Shown here piece by piece: positions 44,786 through 55,459 of a DNA stretch of 62,438 nt. Source of the DNA: Fidelibacterota bacterium (GTDB taxonomy: Bacteria > Fidelibacterota > Marinisomatia > Marinisomatales > TCS55); assembly GCA_018674655.1 (NCBI GenBank), contig JABGZQ010000033.1, positions 1 to 62,438 of the forward strand, given 5' to 3'. The notes under the pieces were generated by a model that had not been told where the DNA came from, made no database searches, and saw nothing but the letters and a program-made list of their open reading frames with translations. Made by a program: the position numbers and the translations under genes. Within the stretch, counting starts at the first letter, position 1; every line of letters starts with the position of its first letter.

Positions 44786-47296
44786 TTATAAATCGAGAGA
44801 TTTTGTAGGTTTCTTACCTTTTTTCGGTTTCTTTTCGGATATTTTCTTGGAATGATTTTTCGCTTGGATCGGTAAAAATTCAAAATCTTTTCGATTTACC
44901 TTTACTTTAATCCCCTTTGACCCGCTAAAAACTTTCCCTAACAACAGTTCTGATAACGGGTTTTCTAAGGAATTTTGAATTTCCCTGCGTAAAAACCTTA
45001 CACCATATTCAGCACTAAATCCTTTTTCAACGAGGAGAGACTTTGCTTTTTTAGCAATAGATAACGTTAAACCAATTTTGTCCAAATTTTCGTGAAGATC
45101 CCTTAGTTGTAAATCAATAATTTTTAATACATGTTCCTTCGACAATGGATGATAAACAATTGTTTCATCCAATCTATTTAGAAATTCTGGATTAAAGGTG
45201 CCTTTAACTCGATCGAGGATTCGATCTCTCATATCTTCGTAGTTTGCTTTATCGTTGCCTTCTGAGAACCCAAATGAACCGCCACTCTGGATTTCTTTGG
45301 TTCCAATATTCGAAGTCAGAATAATTATGGTATTGCTAAAATCGACTTTTCTTCCTAAACCATCAGTTAAAATGCCTTCGTCAAATAGTTGTAACAATAC
45401 GTTAAATACATCCGGATGGGCTTTTTCAATTTCATCAAATAAAATTACAGAATATGGATTTCGCCGAACTTTTTCAGTAAGCTCACCGCCTTCTTCATAC
45501 CCCACATAACCCGGTGGTGCGCCAATGAGTCTTGATACAGAGAATCGTTCACCATATTCACTCATATCCAATTTAATCAGAGATTCGCCATGGCTGAATA
45601 AATAATTAGCCAACACTTTGGCCGTTTCTGTTTTTCCGACACCAGTAGGTCCTAAAAATAAGAATACACCAATTGGCCGGTTTGGACTTTTAAGACCTGC
45701 ACGGGATCGCTGCATTGCACGACTAATACTTTGAATCGCCCGATCTTGTCCTACAATTCCATTTCCCAATTCATCCTGCATCTTTAGCAACTTTTGACCT
45801 TCAGATTGCGCCACTTTACGTACTGGAATTCGTGTCACCATTGACACAACATCAGCGATACTGTCTTCCGTAACGCGAATGGGATTTGATGCTTCGTTCA
45901 ACTGCCAATCTTTCTGAAGGTTCTTCAACTTTCTCACAAGTTTTTGTTCTGTATCTCGGAGGTTGGCTGCATCTTCAAATTTTTGTGCAACAACAACCGA
46001 ATCCTTTTCTGATCGCACATTATCGATTTCCAACTCAAGATCAATTACCTCTTGAGGTACTTTCATATTTAGCATGTGGGAACGGGAGCCTGCTTCATCC
46101 ATGATATCAATGGCTTTGTCGGGTAAATATTTATCGGTTATATAACGATGGGACAATTGAACGCAGGCTTCAATAGCCTCTTCATCATAAATTACATTAT
46201 GGTGTTTTTCATAACTGGATTGAAGTCCTTTTAGAATTGCAATCGATTCATCTGTTGATGGAGGCGCTACGTTCACTTTTTGAAAACGACGCTCCAGAGC
46301 ACCATCCTTTTCGACATACTTCCGAAATTCATCCAACGTGGTTGCACCAATACAATGGATATCACCCCGGGCCAAAGCTGGTTTAAACATATTGGAAGCA
46401 TCTAGAGAACCCGATGCACCACCAGCACCGACTAAGGTATGAAGTTCATCAATAAATAAAATGAGGTCATCGGTTTTCTCTAACTCAACCATAACTGTTT
46501 TCATACGTTCTTCGAACTGGCCTCGATATTTTGTACCGGCAACAAGTCCCGCTAAATCAAGAGATAATATTCTTTTATTATGTAATAATCGTGGAACATT
46601 TTTTGATATTATTTTTTGTGCAAGCCCTTCGATTATAGCCGTTTTACCCACACCAGGTTCTCCAATAAGTACTGGATTATTTTTTTTCCTTCGAGATAAT
46701 ATCTGGGCGACTCTTTCAATTTCATCATGACGACCAATAACTGGGTCGAGCTTTCCTTTTCGTGCCATTTGGGTAATGTCTCGTGAAAAATGGTCCAAAG
46801 CAGGTGTTTTGGATTTAGGTGTTTTTTCTTTACGTTTTGCAGTAACAGGTAGTGTCTTTTCTTCCCGATGGTCATCCTGGATTAAATCAACAACACCGTC
46901 ATAATTCAAATTATGGGCATTGAGAACTTCGTAAGCTATTCCTTCCGTCTCTTTTAGCATGGCTAATAATAGGTGTTCGTCGTCAGCGATTGTGACTCCC
47001 AAGGCAGATGCTTCATTAAAGGCATTTCTAAGTATGCGTTCTGCCCGGCGAGTTAAGGGTAAATGCCCCAAAGTCATTGTACCGCCTGACGTTTTAATCA
47101 TATCCTCCACCATGGCACGGATATCTTCAATGTCACAGTCATAAATATCAAATATTTTAGAGGAAAGACCCAAATCTTCACGGAGAAGACCTAATAATAA
47201 ATGTTCAGAACCCACATAACTATGCCCAAGTCGGATGGCCTCCTCTTTGGCATACTTCATGATGCTTTGCACACGCTTGGAAAAATTTTCTTTCAT
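44786..47296 (-). CDS. clpC: ATP-dependent Clp protease ATPase subunit ClpC
   Basis: An 836-residue Hsp100. Two Clp-N repeats (1-140; [28 protein letters not shown]), first AAA domain with GEPGVGKT at 212-219, a middle domain with the UVR-type motif [15 protein letters not shown] near 432, second AAA domain with GPTGVGKT at 549-556 and a Lys-rich tail ([18 protein letters not shown]). The UVR motif and domain order fit ClpC rather than ClpA or ClpB. It unfolds substrates for ClpP, which is not in the window. It starts 33 bp after lolD and precedes dnaK. Confidence 0.96.
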   Translation of the reverse strand: MKENFSKRVQSIMKYAKEEAIRLGHSYVGSEHLLLGLLREDLGLSSKIFDIYDCDIEDIRAMVEDMIKTSGGTMTLGHLPLTRRAERILRNAFNEASALGVTIADDEHLLLAMLKETEGIAYEVLNAHNLNYDGVVDLIQDDHREEKTLPVTAKRKEKTPKSKTPALDHFSRDITQMARKGKLDPVIGRHDEIERVAQILSRRKKNNPVLIGEPGVGKTAIIEGLAQKIISKNVPRLLHNKRILSLDLAGLVAGTKYRGQFEERMKTVMVELEKTDDLILFIDELHTLVGAGGASGSLDASNMFKPALARGDIHCIGATTLDEFRKYVEKDGALERRFQKVNVAPPSTDESIAILKGLQSSYEKHHNVIYDEEAIEACVQLSHRYITDKYLPDKAIDIMDEAGSRSHMLNMKVPQEVIDLELEIDNVRSEKDSVVVAQKFEDAANLRDTEQKLVRKLKNLQKDWQLNEASNPIRVTEDSIADVVSMVTRIPVRKVAQSEGQKLLKMQDELGNGIVGQDRAIQSISRAMQRSRAGLKSPNRPIGVFLFLGPTGVGKTETAKVLANYLFSHGESLIKLDMSEYGERFSVSRLIGAPPGYVGYEEGGELTEKVRRNPYSVILFDEIEKAHPDVFNVLLQLFDEGILTDGLGRKVDFSNTIIILTSNIGTKEIQSGGSFGFSEGNDKANYEDMRDRILDRVKGTFNPEFLNRLDETIVYHPLSKEHVLKIIDLQLRDLHENLDKIGLTLSIAKKAKSLLVEKGFSAEYGVRFLRREIQNSLENPLSELLLGKVFSGSKGIKVKVNRKDFEFLPIQAKNHSKKISEKKPKKGKKPTKSLDL

Positions 47297-47329
47297 ACTA
47301 CTCTGAAATTAAACAAGGAACACCCAGGA

Positions 47330-48004
47330 TCAAAACCTATCTGTTAAAGAAAGTATTCCGTTTTCAATATAATATTTCTTTTTGCCAATCGCCGCTACTT
47401 CTGGATTATGAGTGGTGATAACAAATGCCTGATTAAAATCAGAATTTATTTTATTAAACAAATCCATCAACCGATTGGCATTACCCAAATCGAGATTACC
47501 TGTCGGTTCATCAGCCAAAACCAGTTTGGGTTCATTCATTAGTGATCTAATTACTGCCACACGTAACCTTTCCCCTCCAGATAGTTGCGATGGATAATGA
47601 TATATTCTGTCAGATAGGCCAATATAATCCAATAATTCTACCGCTTTTTTCTTATCTCCATCATTCCCAGCAATTTGATTTGGAATAAGTACATTTTCTA
47701 AAGCTGTAAATTCCGGTAATAAATGATGAAATTGAAAAACGAATCCAAGAACCCGGTTACGTAAGTGAGACAATTCAATTTGGGAAAGTGAGTCAATTGA
47801 CTTTCCATTAATAATAAGAGTTCCTGTATCTGGATTATCTAAAGTACCTAAAATATTGAGTAACGTAGATTTTCCAGCACCACTTGCACCCATGATGGTT
47901 ATGAGATCGCCGGATTCTATTTCCATATTAATATTCGTAAAAACGGATAGTTTATTTGATCCATTTCGATAAGATTTTGATATATTGTTTGCTTCTAAAA
48001 TCAT
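47330..48004 (-). CDS. lolD: Lipoprotein-releasing ABC transporter ATP-binding protein LolD
   Basis: A 224-residue ABC ATPase. Walker A is GASGAGKSTLL near residue 39, the signature LSGGERLRVAVIRSLMNEP near 141, Walker B LVLADEPTGNLDLGN near 162 and the H-loop TTHNPE near 198. It sits with two FtsX-type permeases that overlap one another, giving LolCDE: it powers extraction of lipoproteins from the inner membrane for delivery to the outer membrane. Its start overlaps the preceding permease stop by 4 bp. The MacB relatives look alike, but the neighbours favour Lol. Confidence 0.92.
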   Translation of the reverse strand: MILEANNISKSYRNGSNKLSVFTNINMEIESGDLITIMGASGAGKSTLLNILGTLDNPDTGTLIINGKSIDSLSQIELSHLRNRVLGFVFQFHHLLPEFTALENVLIPNQIAGNDGDKKKAVELLDYIGLSDRIYHYPSQLSGGERLRVAVIRSLMNEPKLVLADEPTGNLDLGNANRLMDLFNKINSDFNQAFVITTHNPEVAAIGKKKYYIENGILSLTDRF

Positions 48005-49191
48005 TTTTCTAAGTATATAGCTTCTAAAGGTGAAACCATTAATGCTCTTTTAGCGGCGATGAAGGACGATAGAATGACCATTCCCAGAGATATTGACAAA
48101 ATGGTAAATACATCTTTTGAAAAAATGATCATAGGCAAATAGGGTGTAAAATATATGTCCTCTGGAAGCGAGATGATACCAAAAACATTTTGCATTATAA
48201 TAAACAAAAGGCCAATTCCTAATCCTCCAGCAATGCCCATCCCTCCAATCATTCCCCCCTGATGCATCACGATGGACTGCACCAATCTTTGGGAGGTTCC
48301 CATAACTTGAAGAATGCCATATTCTCTAACTTTTTGTGCTGTAACTAATACCAATGTTGTCACAAGGTTAAAACAGGCAACCAAAATAATCAGACTCAGA
48401 ACGGCTAAAGCACCAATTCGTTCAAATTTCATGGCACCAAATAATTCGCTGTGTAAATCTCCCCAAGTGTTGATTTGAGCATTAATAAATCTATTTTGAA
48501 TGGATGCACTCACCCTATCTATCTTGGCATTGTTAGTCAATCTAATATCCAACCCATCGGGTCCATCTTTCCGAACAAAAAGCTTTTGGCCTACACCGGT
48601 AGGAATAAATGCAATTTTATCATCTAAATCTAAAACTTGAATATTAAATATCCCTCCCACAATACATTGAATTTGTCGTGGGATACCCCAATTAGAACCA
48701 TGATCAATAGGACTCATTACCCTGACCCCGTCCCCCAAATTAAGATTAAGACGACGCGCGGTCATTTCACCCAAAAACACTTGGGGCAAATCTGAATCTT
48801 TATCCCATTTCATCATATTTAGATCGTAGAACGACGAAACCATTTTAGGATCAACAGCTTTGAGTAAAACCATACGTTGCGCGTTATCTCTCCCCATGAT
48901 TAATCCTTTTCGTTCTTGAAAGGACATAACAGACTTTACGCCATCAATCAATTTAATTTCCTTTAGATCCCTATCCCAATCAGTTAACCCACTAATTCGA
49001 ATATCGCCTTCAAAACCAATAATCCGATTTACGACCCGAGACTCAAATCCATTAAGAACCGATATGGAAAGAATCATGGCCATGCACCCCACCGCCAAGC
49101 CAATTATAGCAATCCACCCTGTTAAACGGCTCGGACCGGCTCCTTTCCCACCCAACATAAATCGCTTAGCGATGGCCTGAGAAAATTTCAT
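48001..49191 (-). CDS. LolC/LolE-type lipoprotein-releasing permease (second)
   Basis: A 396-residue permease with an FtsX core: one N-terminal helix (LTGWIAIIGLAVGCMAMILS), a periplasmic domain of about 200 residues, and three C-terminal helices (ALAVLSLIILVACFNLVTTL, GGMIGGMGIAGGLGIGLLFI, FTILSISLGMVILSSFIAAK). The end PLEAIYLEK is typical. It is the second of two related permeases, overlapping the first by 4 bp and LolD by 4 bp, so all three are translationally coupled. C and E roles cannot be assigned. Confidence 0.9.
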   Translation of the reverse strand: MKFSQAIAKRFMLGGKGAGPSRLTGWIAIIGLAVGCMAMILSISVLNGFESRVVNRIIGFEGDIRISGLTDWDRDLKEIKLIDGVKSVMSFQERKGLIMGRDNAQRMVLLKAVDPKMVSSFYDLNMMKWDKDSDLPQVFLGEMTARRLNLNLGDGVRVMSPIDHGSNWGIPRQIQCIVGGIFNIQVLDLDDKIAFIPTGVGQKLFVRKDGPDGLDIRLTNNAKIDRVSASIQNRFINAQINTWGDLHSELFGAMKFERIGALAVLSLIILVACFNLVTTLVLVTAQKVREYGILQVMGTSQRLVQSIVMHQGGMIGGMGIAGGLGIGLLFIIMQNVFGIISLPEDIYFTPYLPMIIFSKDVFTILSISLGMVILSSFIAAKRALMVSPLEAIYLEK

Positions 49192-50384
49192 TCGTAACTC
49201 AATGCCTTAGCTGGTTGAATTTTTCCAGCTCGCATAGTCGGCCAGACTGAAGCTAAGACTGCGCATCCGGCAGAAATAGTAGCCACAATACCCACATGAC
49301 CAAAATGAATGTCCATTGGAATAAAATCCATAAAATATACATCTTCAGGAACAGTGATAATTTTAAAGTTATTTTGAAGCCAGGATAAGAATAATGCCAA
49401 AACCACACCACCGCCAGAGCCAGCCACCCCTATAATAAATCCTTTCGCAAGAAAAACCTGCTTCAACTTTCCCTGAGTCATACCTATTGATTTTAAAATA
49501 CCAATTTGACGTGTTTTATCTATAACTATCATGGCCAATGCAGATATTATATTAACCATACCTACCAAAGCGATGAGGCTAAAAATAAATAAAATCGGCC
49601 ATCGCTGAACATCCATCCACTTAAACAATGCACGATTCTTTTCTTTCCAAGTCATGACCATATATGGATAGGCTAATTCTTCTTCTAATAACTGGGATAG
49701 TTTATCGGATAACTCATTATCAACTAACCGCAGTATATGACCAGATACATTTCCCTCCAAATTGAACAAACCATCCGCCTGACTTAAGTTTGTATAAACA
49801 AGGGACTGATCATATTCAGACATACCAGAATGAAATATCCCAGTAACAGTAAATTGGTTTAGACGTTTTTTGGAACCCCCTAATGTGGCTATATCGAATA
49901 GAACAGTATTATCCCCGATATCAATATTTAACTGATTTGCTAATCGCTCCCCAATGATAATATTATGACCTTTTAAATCAACGGTTCCTCGTACTAATAT
50001 TTTTGAAAGAAACGCAGTGCCATCTGGTTCAATTCCTTCTACAATTACACCTTCTGCAGATTTTCCTTTTCGCAGTAATGCAGATCCCTGAATAAATTTT
50101 GATTGAACCAATTTATCATTATAAGCTGAAATAATTGGCCCCATTCCTTCAATTTTTGATGGAATGGATTTATTTAAATAATGACGGACACGAATATGAC
50201 CATCAAAGTCAGCGATCTTCTCTGAAATGACTCTTTCGAATCCATTGAGTATAAATAAAGTAATGAGGAGGGCCGAAATACCTACTGCGAGTCCTGCCAC
50301 AGACAATACTCCTGCAATTCGGGTGAAGCTCCCTTTCTGGGTTGAACGAAAATATCGCGTTGATAAGTAAAAAGGGAAATTCAC
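49188..50384 (-). CDS. LolC/LolE-type lipoprotein-releasing permease (first)
   Basis: A 398-residue FtsX-type permease, first of the lol set. The N-terminal helix region (IAGVLSVAGLAVGISALLIT) follows YLSTRYFRSTQKGSF, which is typical of LolC/E; the periplasmic domain spans about 55-270, and three helices follow (WPILFIFSLIALVGMVNII near 265, then two near the end). LolC and LolE form a heterodimer for lipoprotein release. It lies 12 bp after lysS. Confidence 0.9.
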   Translation of the reverse strand: MNFPFYLSTRYFRSTQKGSFTRIAGVLSVAGLAVGISALLITLFILNGFERVISEKIADFDGHIRVRHYLNKSIPSKIEGMGPIISAYNDKLVQSKFIQGSALLRKGKSAEGVIVEGIEPDGTAFLSKILVRGTVDLKGHNIIIGERLANQLNIDIGDNTVLFDIATLGGSKKRLNQFTVTGIFHSGMSEYDQSLVYTNLSQADGLFNLEGNVSGHILRLVDNELSDKLSQLLEEELAYPYMVMTWKEKNRALFKWMDVQRWPILFIFSLIALVGMVNIISALAMIVIDKTRQIGILKSIGMTQGKLKQVFLAKGFIIGVAGSGGGVVLALFLSWLQNNFKIITVPEDVYFMDFIPMDIHFGHVGIVATISAGCAVLASVWPTMRAGKIQPAKALSYE

Positions 50385-50396
50385 ATTAATTACATT

Positions 50397-51887
50397 TTAT
50401 TCTTCAGTTCGCATGGCCGGAAAAAGAATCACATCTTTAATTGTCACATTTCCGGTCAAAAGCATGACCAAACGGTCCACGCCAATTCCGACACCGCCTG
50501 TCGGCGGCATACCTATTTCCATGGCTTGAAGAAAATTTTCATCCACTGGATGTGCTTCTTCATCCCCACCTTTAGCTAATTGGGCCTGAGACTCAAACCT
50601 GTCTCTTTGGTCAATAGGATCATTTAATTCTGTAAATGCGTTTGCAAATTCCGCCCCGCCGATAAATAATTCAAACCGCTCAACTAAATGAGGATTACCA
50701 CTTCTATGTTTTTTCGCCAATGGTGAAATAGCCTTGGGATAATCTGTTACAAATGTAGGCTGCACCAGATTCGGCTCTACCAATTCGCTCATTAATTCAT
50801 CCAACATTTGACCGTAGTTGGCATTTTCTTCCACTTCAATATTATTGGACTTACATATCTTTTTCATTTGTGCATCCGTTGCTTCAGTCAAATCTTCTCC
50901 TGTCGCTTCCCTTAGCAATTCTAAAAGAGGCCGTCGTTGAAATGGTTTGGATAAATCTATGTCCATCTCACCCCAAGTCACCTTCAACGCATCTATATTT
51001 TTTGCAACACTTTGAATTAAATCTTCCACCAGATTCATATTGTCTTCAAAATCTGCATAAGCCCAATAAAATTCCAACATAGTGAATTCAGGATTATGAT
51101 TTCGATCCATCCCTTCATTGCGGAAATCCTTGGCAATCTCATACACACGATCTATTCCACCAATAATCAGCCTTTTCAGATATAACTCGTCTGCAATTCG
51201 CAAATAAAGCTCCTGGTCCAGAGCATTGTGATGGGTAGTAAAAGGTCGGGCATTTGCACCGCCATAAAGGGGTTGAAGTACCGGTGTTTCCACTTCTAAA
51301 AACCCCATATTATCTAAATGATCTCTGAGTACACGAATAATTGTTGCGCGCTTAACAAATGTGGTCCGTACATCAGGATTCACAATTAAATCCAGATGGC
51401 GATTTCGATAACGCTGTTCTTTGTCGCTGAAAGCATCGAAGGTTTCCCCTTCTTTTTCTTTCACAACCGGTAAAGGTCGAATGGATTTACATAAAATCGT
51501 AATCGAATTTGCATGAATAGATTTCTCGCCCATTTTCGTTTTAAAGGCATATCCCTGAACACCCACATAGTCACCCATATCCAATAATTTAAAATGGGCA
51601 TAATTTTCTTCACCTACATCATCTCTCCGGATAAATACCTGGATTTTTCCTTTTCCATCCTGGATGTGAAAAAATGATGCTTTTCCCATTTTCCGAAGGG
51701 ACATGATACGTCCTGCAACATTTACATCATTATTTTCCAGATTTTCAAAATCATTCAAAATATCTAAACTAAAATGAGTGGGTTCATATTTTTGTGGATA
51801 GGGATCCACACCTGCATCCAATAGTTTTTGTAATTTTTCTTTACGAAAATCGATGATTTGTTTTAAGCTTTTTTGATCTTCTGACAT
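50397..51887 (-). CDS. lysS: Lysyl-tRNA synthetase, class II
   Basis: A 496-residue LysRS. An OB-fold anticodon-binding domain (about 55-150; VNVAGRIMSLRKMGKASFFH) precedes the class II core, with motif 2 RNEGMDRNHNPEFTMLEFYW near 256 and motif 3 GVGIGVDRLVMLLTG near 470. Length normal. It starts 5 bp after the prfB stop and leads into the lol genes, a translation-to-envelope operon. The two starts and stops are consistent and there is no frameshift. Confidence 0.97.
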   Translation of the reverse strand: MSEDQKSLKQIIDFRKEKLQKLLDAGVDPYPQKYEPTHFSLDILNDFENLENNDVNVAGRIMSLRKMGKASFFHIQDGKGKIQVFIRRDDVGEENYAHFKLLDMGDYVGVQGYAFKTKMGEKSIHANSITILCKSIRPLPVVKEKEGETFDAFSDKEQRYRNRHLDLIVNPDVRTTFVKRATIIRVLRDHLDNMGFLEVETPVLQPLYGGANARPFTTHHNALDQELYLRIADELYLKRLIIGGIDRVYEIAKDFRNEGMDRNHNPEFTMLEFYWAYADFEDNMNLVEDLIQSVAKNIDALKVTWGEMDIDLSKPFQRRPLLELLREATGEDLTEATDAQMKKICKSNNIEVEENANYGQMLDELMSELVEPNLVQPTFVTDYPKAISPLAKKHRSGNPHLVERFELFIGGAEFANAFTELNDPIDQRDRFESQAQLAKGGDEEAHPVDENFLQAMEIGMPPTGGVGIGVDRLVMLLTGNVTIKDVILFPAMRTEE

Positions 51888-51892
51888 AATAA

Positions 51893-53012
51893 TTATACTT
51901 TCTCCGTTTCAATATTTCGCCCCAATTGACTCATTAAAAAGGCACGAATAAATTTATCAATATCCCCATCCATGACTGCCGATACATTACCGGATTCTTC
52001 TTTAGTGCGATGGTCTTTCACCATATTATAAGGGTGGAAAACGTAAGAACGAATCTGACTCCCCCAACCAATATCCATCTTTGTATCTTCTAAATCTTTC
52101 ATTGCTTCTTTTTCTTTTTCTACTTCAGCTTGATACAATCGCGCCTTCAATACTTTCATTGCAGAAGCCTTATTTTTATGCTGACTCCGTTCATTTTGAC
52201 ATTGAACTACAATGCCTGACGGAATATGTGTAATGCGAATAGCCGAATCTGTTTTATTTACATGTTGGCCTCCGGCACCGCTGGCGCGATAGGTGTCAAT
52301 GCGTAAATCGCCTGGATCAATTTCAATTTCAATTTCTTCCTCAGATGAGGGATAAATAAATACGGAAACAAATGAAGTATGGCGACGACTATTTGAATCA
52401 AATGGTGAAATCCGCACCAATCGATGAACACCGGCTTCTGTTTTCAACAACCCGTAAGCATAATCCCCCTTAACCTCCATAGTCAAATCTTTAATCCCCG
52501 CTTCATCTCCAGGTTGAAGATCCATTATTTCCTTTTTAAATCCCTTTCGCTCAATCCAGCGTGAGTACATACGGTAAAGCATTTCAGCCCAGTCTTGACT
52601 CTCGGTACCACCGGCGCCAGGATGAATTGTCATTATGGCGTTTTGTGTATCCTGCTCATCGCCAAGAATCATTTTTAACTCTAAATCTTCAATCGTATTT
52701 ACAAAATTTTTCAGTTCAACATTCACTTCATTTAAATTTGCTTCTCCCGCTTCCGCAAATTCCAAAAGGACTTCTACATCATCATGCATCGTGTCTAATT
52801 TTTCCCAGAGAGATATTTCTTTTTCTATAATAGAGATTTTTTTCAGGACATTTGAAGCAGCCGAATTATCATTCCAAAAATCAGGCGAAGCGGATGACTG
52901 CCGCATTTTATCTAATTCAGCTTGTTTAACAGATAAGTCAAAGATACCTCCGCAATTCTGTGTATTTCTTTTGAGCGGTGGTATATCGTTCCTTTAAATC
53001 GAATAATTCCAT
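51893..53012 (-). CDS. prfB: Peptide chain release factor 2, made by programmed +1 frameshift
   Basis: RF2 recognises UGA and UAA stop codons. The gene has two parts: ORF1 of 24 codons from the ATG at 53012 to an in-frame UGA at 52940-52938, and ORF2, entered by slipping +1 at CUU UGA, giving 372 residues. The tripeptide SPF (VRISPFDSNSRRHTSF) and the catalytic GGQ (ASGAGGQHVNKTDSAIRITH) are intact. The shift stretch AGG-TAT-CTT-TGA-C with its upstream SD-like CGGAGG matches the E. coli site closely. If ORF2 is read alone from MRQSSAS (52906), the protein loses its N-terminal helices. ORF1 has no strong SD. ZIP lies 32 bp upstream, lysS 5 bp downstream. Confidence 0.95.
52937..52952 (-). other. 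prfB programmed +1 frameshift site
   Basis: On the minus strand CGGAGG-TAT-CTT-TGA-C. The internal SD-like CGGAGG sits three bases before the CUU slip codon, the spacing that promotes slipping, and the UGA is RF2's own codon, giving autoregulation: with little RF2 the ribosome stalls and shifts. Confidence 0.95.
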
Positions 53013-53044
53013 AGATTAAATTTACAAGAAGGCTTTGGAAAACT

Positions 53045-53791
53045 TCAGAATTTTATAGCCAATATTGTCATGACTGCTACACCGGCAATCAGCATCAATA
53101 ATTGGATCAATGATTTTTTTATATCTGTATTATGATGGAGTTCAGGGATCAGGTCAGAACCGGCTATATATATAAAACCACCAGCCGTAAGGGGTACGAG
53201 TGCTTCCGTGAATCCAGTAATGCTTTTTCCAAGTTGAAGAGCGAACAGTGCACCAACTAATGCTAACAATGCACTAAAAAAATTCACTGCTAATGCTTTT
53301 TTAACTGAAAGACCCCCATTAATTAAAATGGAATAATCACTGATTTCCTGAGGGATTTCATGGAATAGCACGGCCGTGGTTGTGGCAATCCCCAGTGGAA
53401 TACTAGCAGCATAACTTATAGCAATTAAGACGCCATCAATAAAATTATGCATGGCATCTCCAAAAATATTCATAGGTACAACCGGGTGGACATGATCCTC
53501 TGTTGTGGGATGATGGCAATGGCGCCACCGAAAAAACTTTTCCATCACAAAAAAGGTGGCAAGACCGCCGATGGTCCATAATGAAACATAAATGGGGTTT
53601 GTTGTGGTAGCATAAGCTTCCGGTAAGAGATGAATTAATGCACCACCAAACAGGCTTCCTGTAGCAAAACTCACTAAATACGTCATGATTCGATCTAACG
53701 TTTTTCCCGATAAAGAAAGCGTAATGACGCCAGTCAAAGAAACTAGGCTTACGAGCAAAACGCTTAAGATTGTGTAAGTAAAAACACTCAT
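53045..53791 (-). CDS. ZIP family metal transporter
   Basis: A 248-residue membrane protein with about eight helices. HNFIDGVLIAISYAASI (near 117) and VLFHEIPQEISDYSILIN (near 141) are the paired ZIP helices IV and V with His, Asn and Glu metal ligands. A His-rich cytoplasmic loop (RWRHCHHPTTEDHVHP, about 87-102) is typical of zinc transporters. It imports divalent cations, most likely zinc or iron. It starts 46 bp after cdaA and lies 32 bp before prfB; no metal-regulator gene is nearby. Confidence 0.92.
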   Translation of the reverse strand: MSVFTYTILSVLLVSLVSLTGVITLSLSGKTLDRIMTYLVSFATGSLFGGALIHLLPEAYATTTNPIYVSLWTIGGLATFFVMEKFFRWRHCHHPTTEDHVHPVVPMNIFGDAMHNFIDGVLIAISYAASIPLGIATTTAVLFHEIPQEISDYSILINGGLSVKKALAVNFFSALLALVGALFALQLGKSITGFTEALVPLTAGGFIYIAGSDLIPELHHNTDIKKSLIQLLMLIAGVAVMTILAIKF

Positions 53792-53837
53792 AGCTTTGTA
53801 CCACAGCCCTTAAAGGAGTTTAGGGTATCGTTTATTA

Positions 53838-54614
53838 TTAATCTCCAGACGCAATAAACATTCGATCATTTAAATATTTTCTTAGAGCAATATCATCCAT
53901 GTTAATATGTGCAAACCGACCATTTTCAGCCACGGAAATCCGTGCTTTTTCTTCAGAAATCAAAACAACAATTGCATCTGTTTCTTCAGAAATACCCAAA
54001 GCTGCACGATGACGAGTGCCCATTTCCTGATCAATCATTGTACTCTCAGTAAGGGGTAAAATACACGCAGCCGCATCAATAATATCATTCTGTATAATTA
54101 CCGCCCCATCATGGAGAGGAGAAGATGGATTAAAAATTGACACCAACAAAGGTGCGGTGACTTCTGCTTTTATCTGGGTACCCTGTTCCTTATAGGATCG
54201 AAGACCCGTTTCCCGTTGAATTACAATTAATCCACCCCAATGTCGTTCTTGAAGTTGCGCTACTCCTTCCACAATAGATATAATTGTTCTGGATGTCCCC
54301 ACACGGAATATTTTCTGAAAAAACCGGGTTTGGCCTACATAAATTAATAGACGTCGCAATTCGGGTTGAAATAAAATGACAAAGGCCACAACCCATACCG
54401 TTTGGAATTGATTCACTAACCAACTTGATGCACTAAGACCAAAGGCATTGAAGAGGAATGAACCAACCATGAGAATAATGAGTCCAGCTAACATTTGTCC
54501 AGCTCGGGTACCCTTAAAATAAATATATACTTTAAAAAATAGCCAACTTACCAAAAGAAGGTCAATAATATCAATTAGGGTTACTGTCAGAAAACCAATT
54601 TTAAACAGAATCAT
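53838..54614 (-). CDS. cdaA: Diadenylate cyclase CdaA
   Basis: A 258-residue enzyme making c-di-AMP. Three N-terminal helices (about 10-30, 42-60, 70-86) are followed by the DAC domain with DGA at 169-171 (LHDGAVIIQND) and RHR at 201-203 (MGTRHRAALG), both needed for catalysis. This is the CdaA/DacA membrane type. Its stop-start join with folP (no gap) is a known arrangement in Bacteroidetes-like genomes. No CdaR/YbbR regulator, phosphodiesterase or known receptor is seen in the window. Confidence 0.95.
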   Translation of the reverse strand: MILFKIGFLTVTLIDIIDLLLVSWLFFKVYIYFKGTRAGQMLAGLIILMVGSFLFNAFGLSASSWLVNQFQTVWVVAFVILFQPELRRLLIYVGQTRFFQKIFRVGTSRTIISIVEGVAQLQERHWGGLIVIQRETGLRSYKEQGTQIKAEVTAPLLVSIFNPSSPLHDGAVIIQNDIIDAAACILPLTESTMIDQEMGTRHRAALGISEETDAIVVLISEEKARISVAENGRFAHINMDDIALRKYLNDRMFIASGD

Positions 54615-55451
54615 CTAATTCATTCCCATGATTTTTTCAGTGATAGCAATCGTGCGTCGCACAGCCATAATATCATGAACACGAACAATACGAGCACCAT
54701 TCATAACACCAGCAGTGATGGATGCCAACGTGCCTTCCAATCGTTCAGTGATCGGTAAATTAAGCACCGTACCAATAAACGATTTTCGGGAAGGGCCAAT
54801 TAAAATAGGATATTCCATAGCACAAATTTGCTTCAATTCACGGATCAATTCAAAATTATCTTCCAATCGTTTTCCAAATCCTATTCCCGGGTCGAGTATG
54901 ATATTGGTATTCGGAATACCTGCTTCTTTTGCCTTGGCTATTTTTGCTGTAAAATAATCTTTTATCTCTTCCATAAGATCTTCATAATGGGGCTCTTTCT
55001 GCATATCCAGAGGCGTTCCTTTGATATGCATAATTACCACCGGGGTTTCCTTTTCAGCAACCAAAGAGGCCATTCCTTCGTCAAATGTCAATCCGGAAAT
55101 ATCATTCACCATATTGGCACCCGCATCTAATGCCGATTCTGCCACTTTTGATTTATACGTATCGATAGAAATAACACAATCAGATTGTTGCCGAATTGCC
55201 TCAATTACGGGAATAGTCCGAGCCAATTCTTCATCTATTGATACCGGTTCGGCGCCGGGTCGGGTGGATTCGCCCCCGATATCGATTATATCTGCTCCGT
55301 CTTCAATCATTTTTGTTGCGTGGCTTGCCGCTTGTTCCGGAGTATCAAATTTCCCCCCATCACTGAAGGAGTCCGGCGTTACATTGAGAATACCCATAAT
55401 CAAGGTATTTGATGGTTTAATTAGCCAAGTTTGTAATTGTTTGTTATTCAT
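54615..55451 (-). CDS. folP: Dihydropteroate synthase
   Basis: A 278-residue TIM-barrel enzyme joining p-aminobenzoate to dihydropterin diphosphate for folate. GILNVTPDSFSDGGKF near residue 19, DIIDIGGESTRPGAEPVS near 53, ILDPGIGFGKRLEDN near 188 and GPSRKSFIG near 221 hold the active site. A terminator hairpin ends 9 bases before its ATG and there is no obvious SD except AGAGG within the hairpin arm, so expression may depend on read-through. cdaA follows directly. Confidence 0.96.
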   Translation of the reverse strand: MNNKQLQTWLIKPSNTLIMGILNVTPDSFSDGGKFDTPEQAASHATKMIEDGADIIDIGGESTRPGAEPVSIDEELARTIPVIEAIRQQSDCVISIDTYKSKVAESALDAGANMVNDISGLTFDEGMASLVAEKETPVVIMHIKGTPLDMQKEPHYEDLMEEIKDYFTAKIAKAKEAGIPNTNIILDPGIGFGKRLEDNFELIRELKQICAMEYPILIGPSRKSFIGTVLNLPITERLEGTLASITAGVMNGARIVRVHDIMAVRRTIAITEKIMGMN

Positions 55452-55459
55452 TAAATAGC

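Noticed and set aside
51893-52940. prfB as a pseudogene with an in-frame stop
   Set aside because: The stop is the conserved programmed frameshift UGA with its internal SD.
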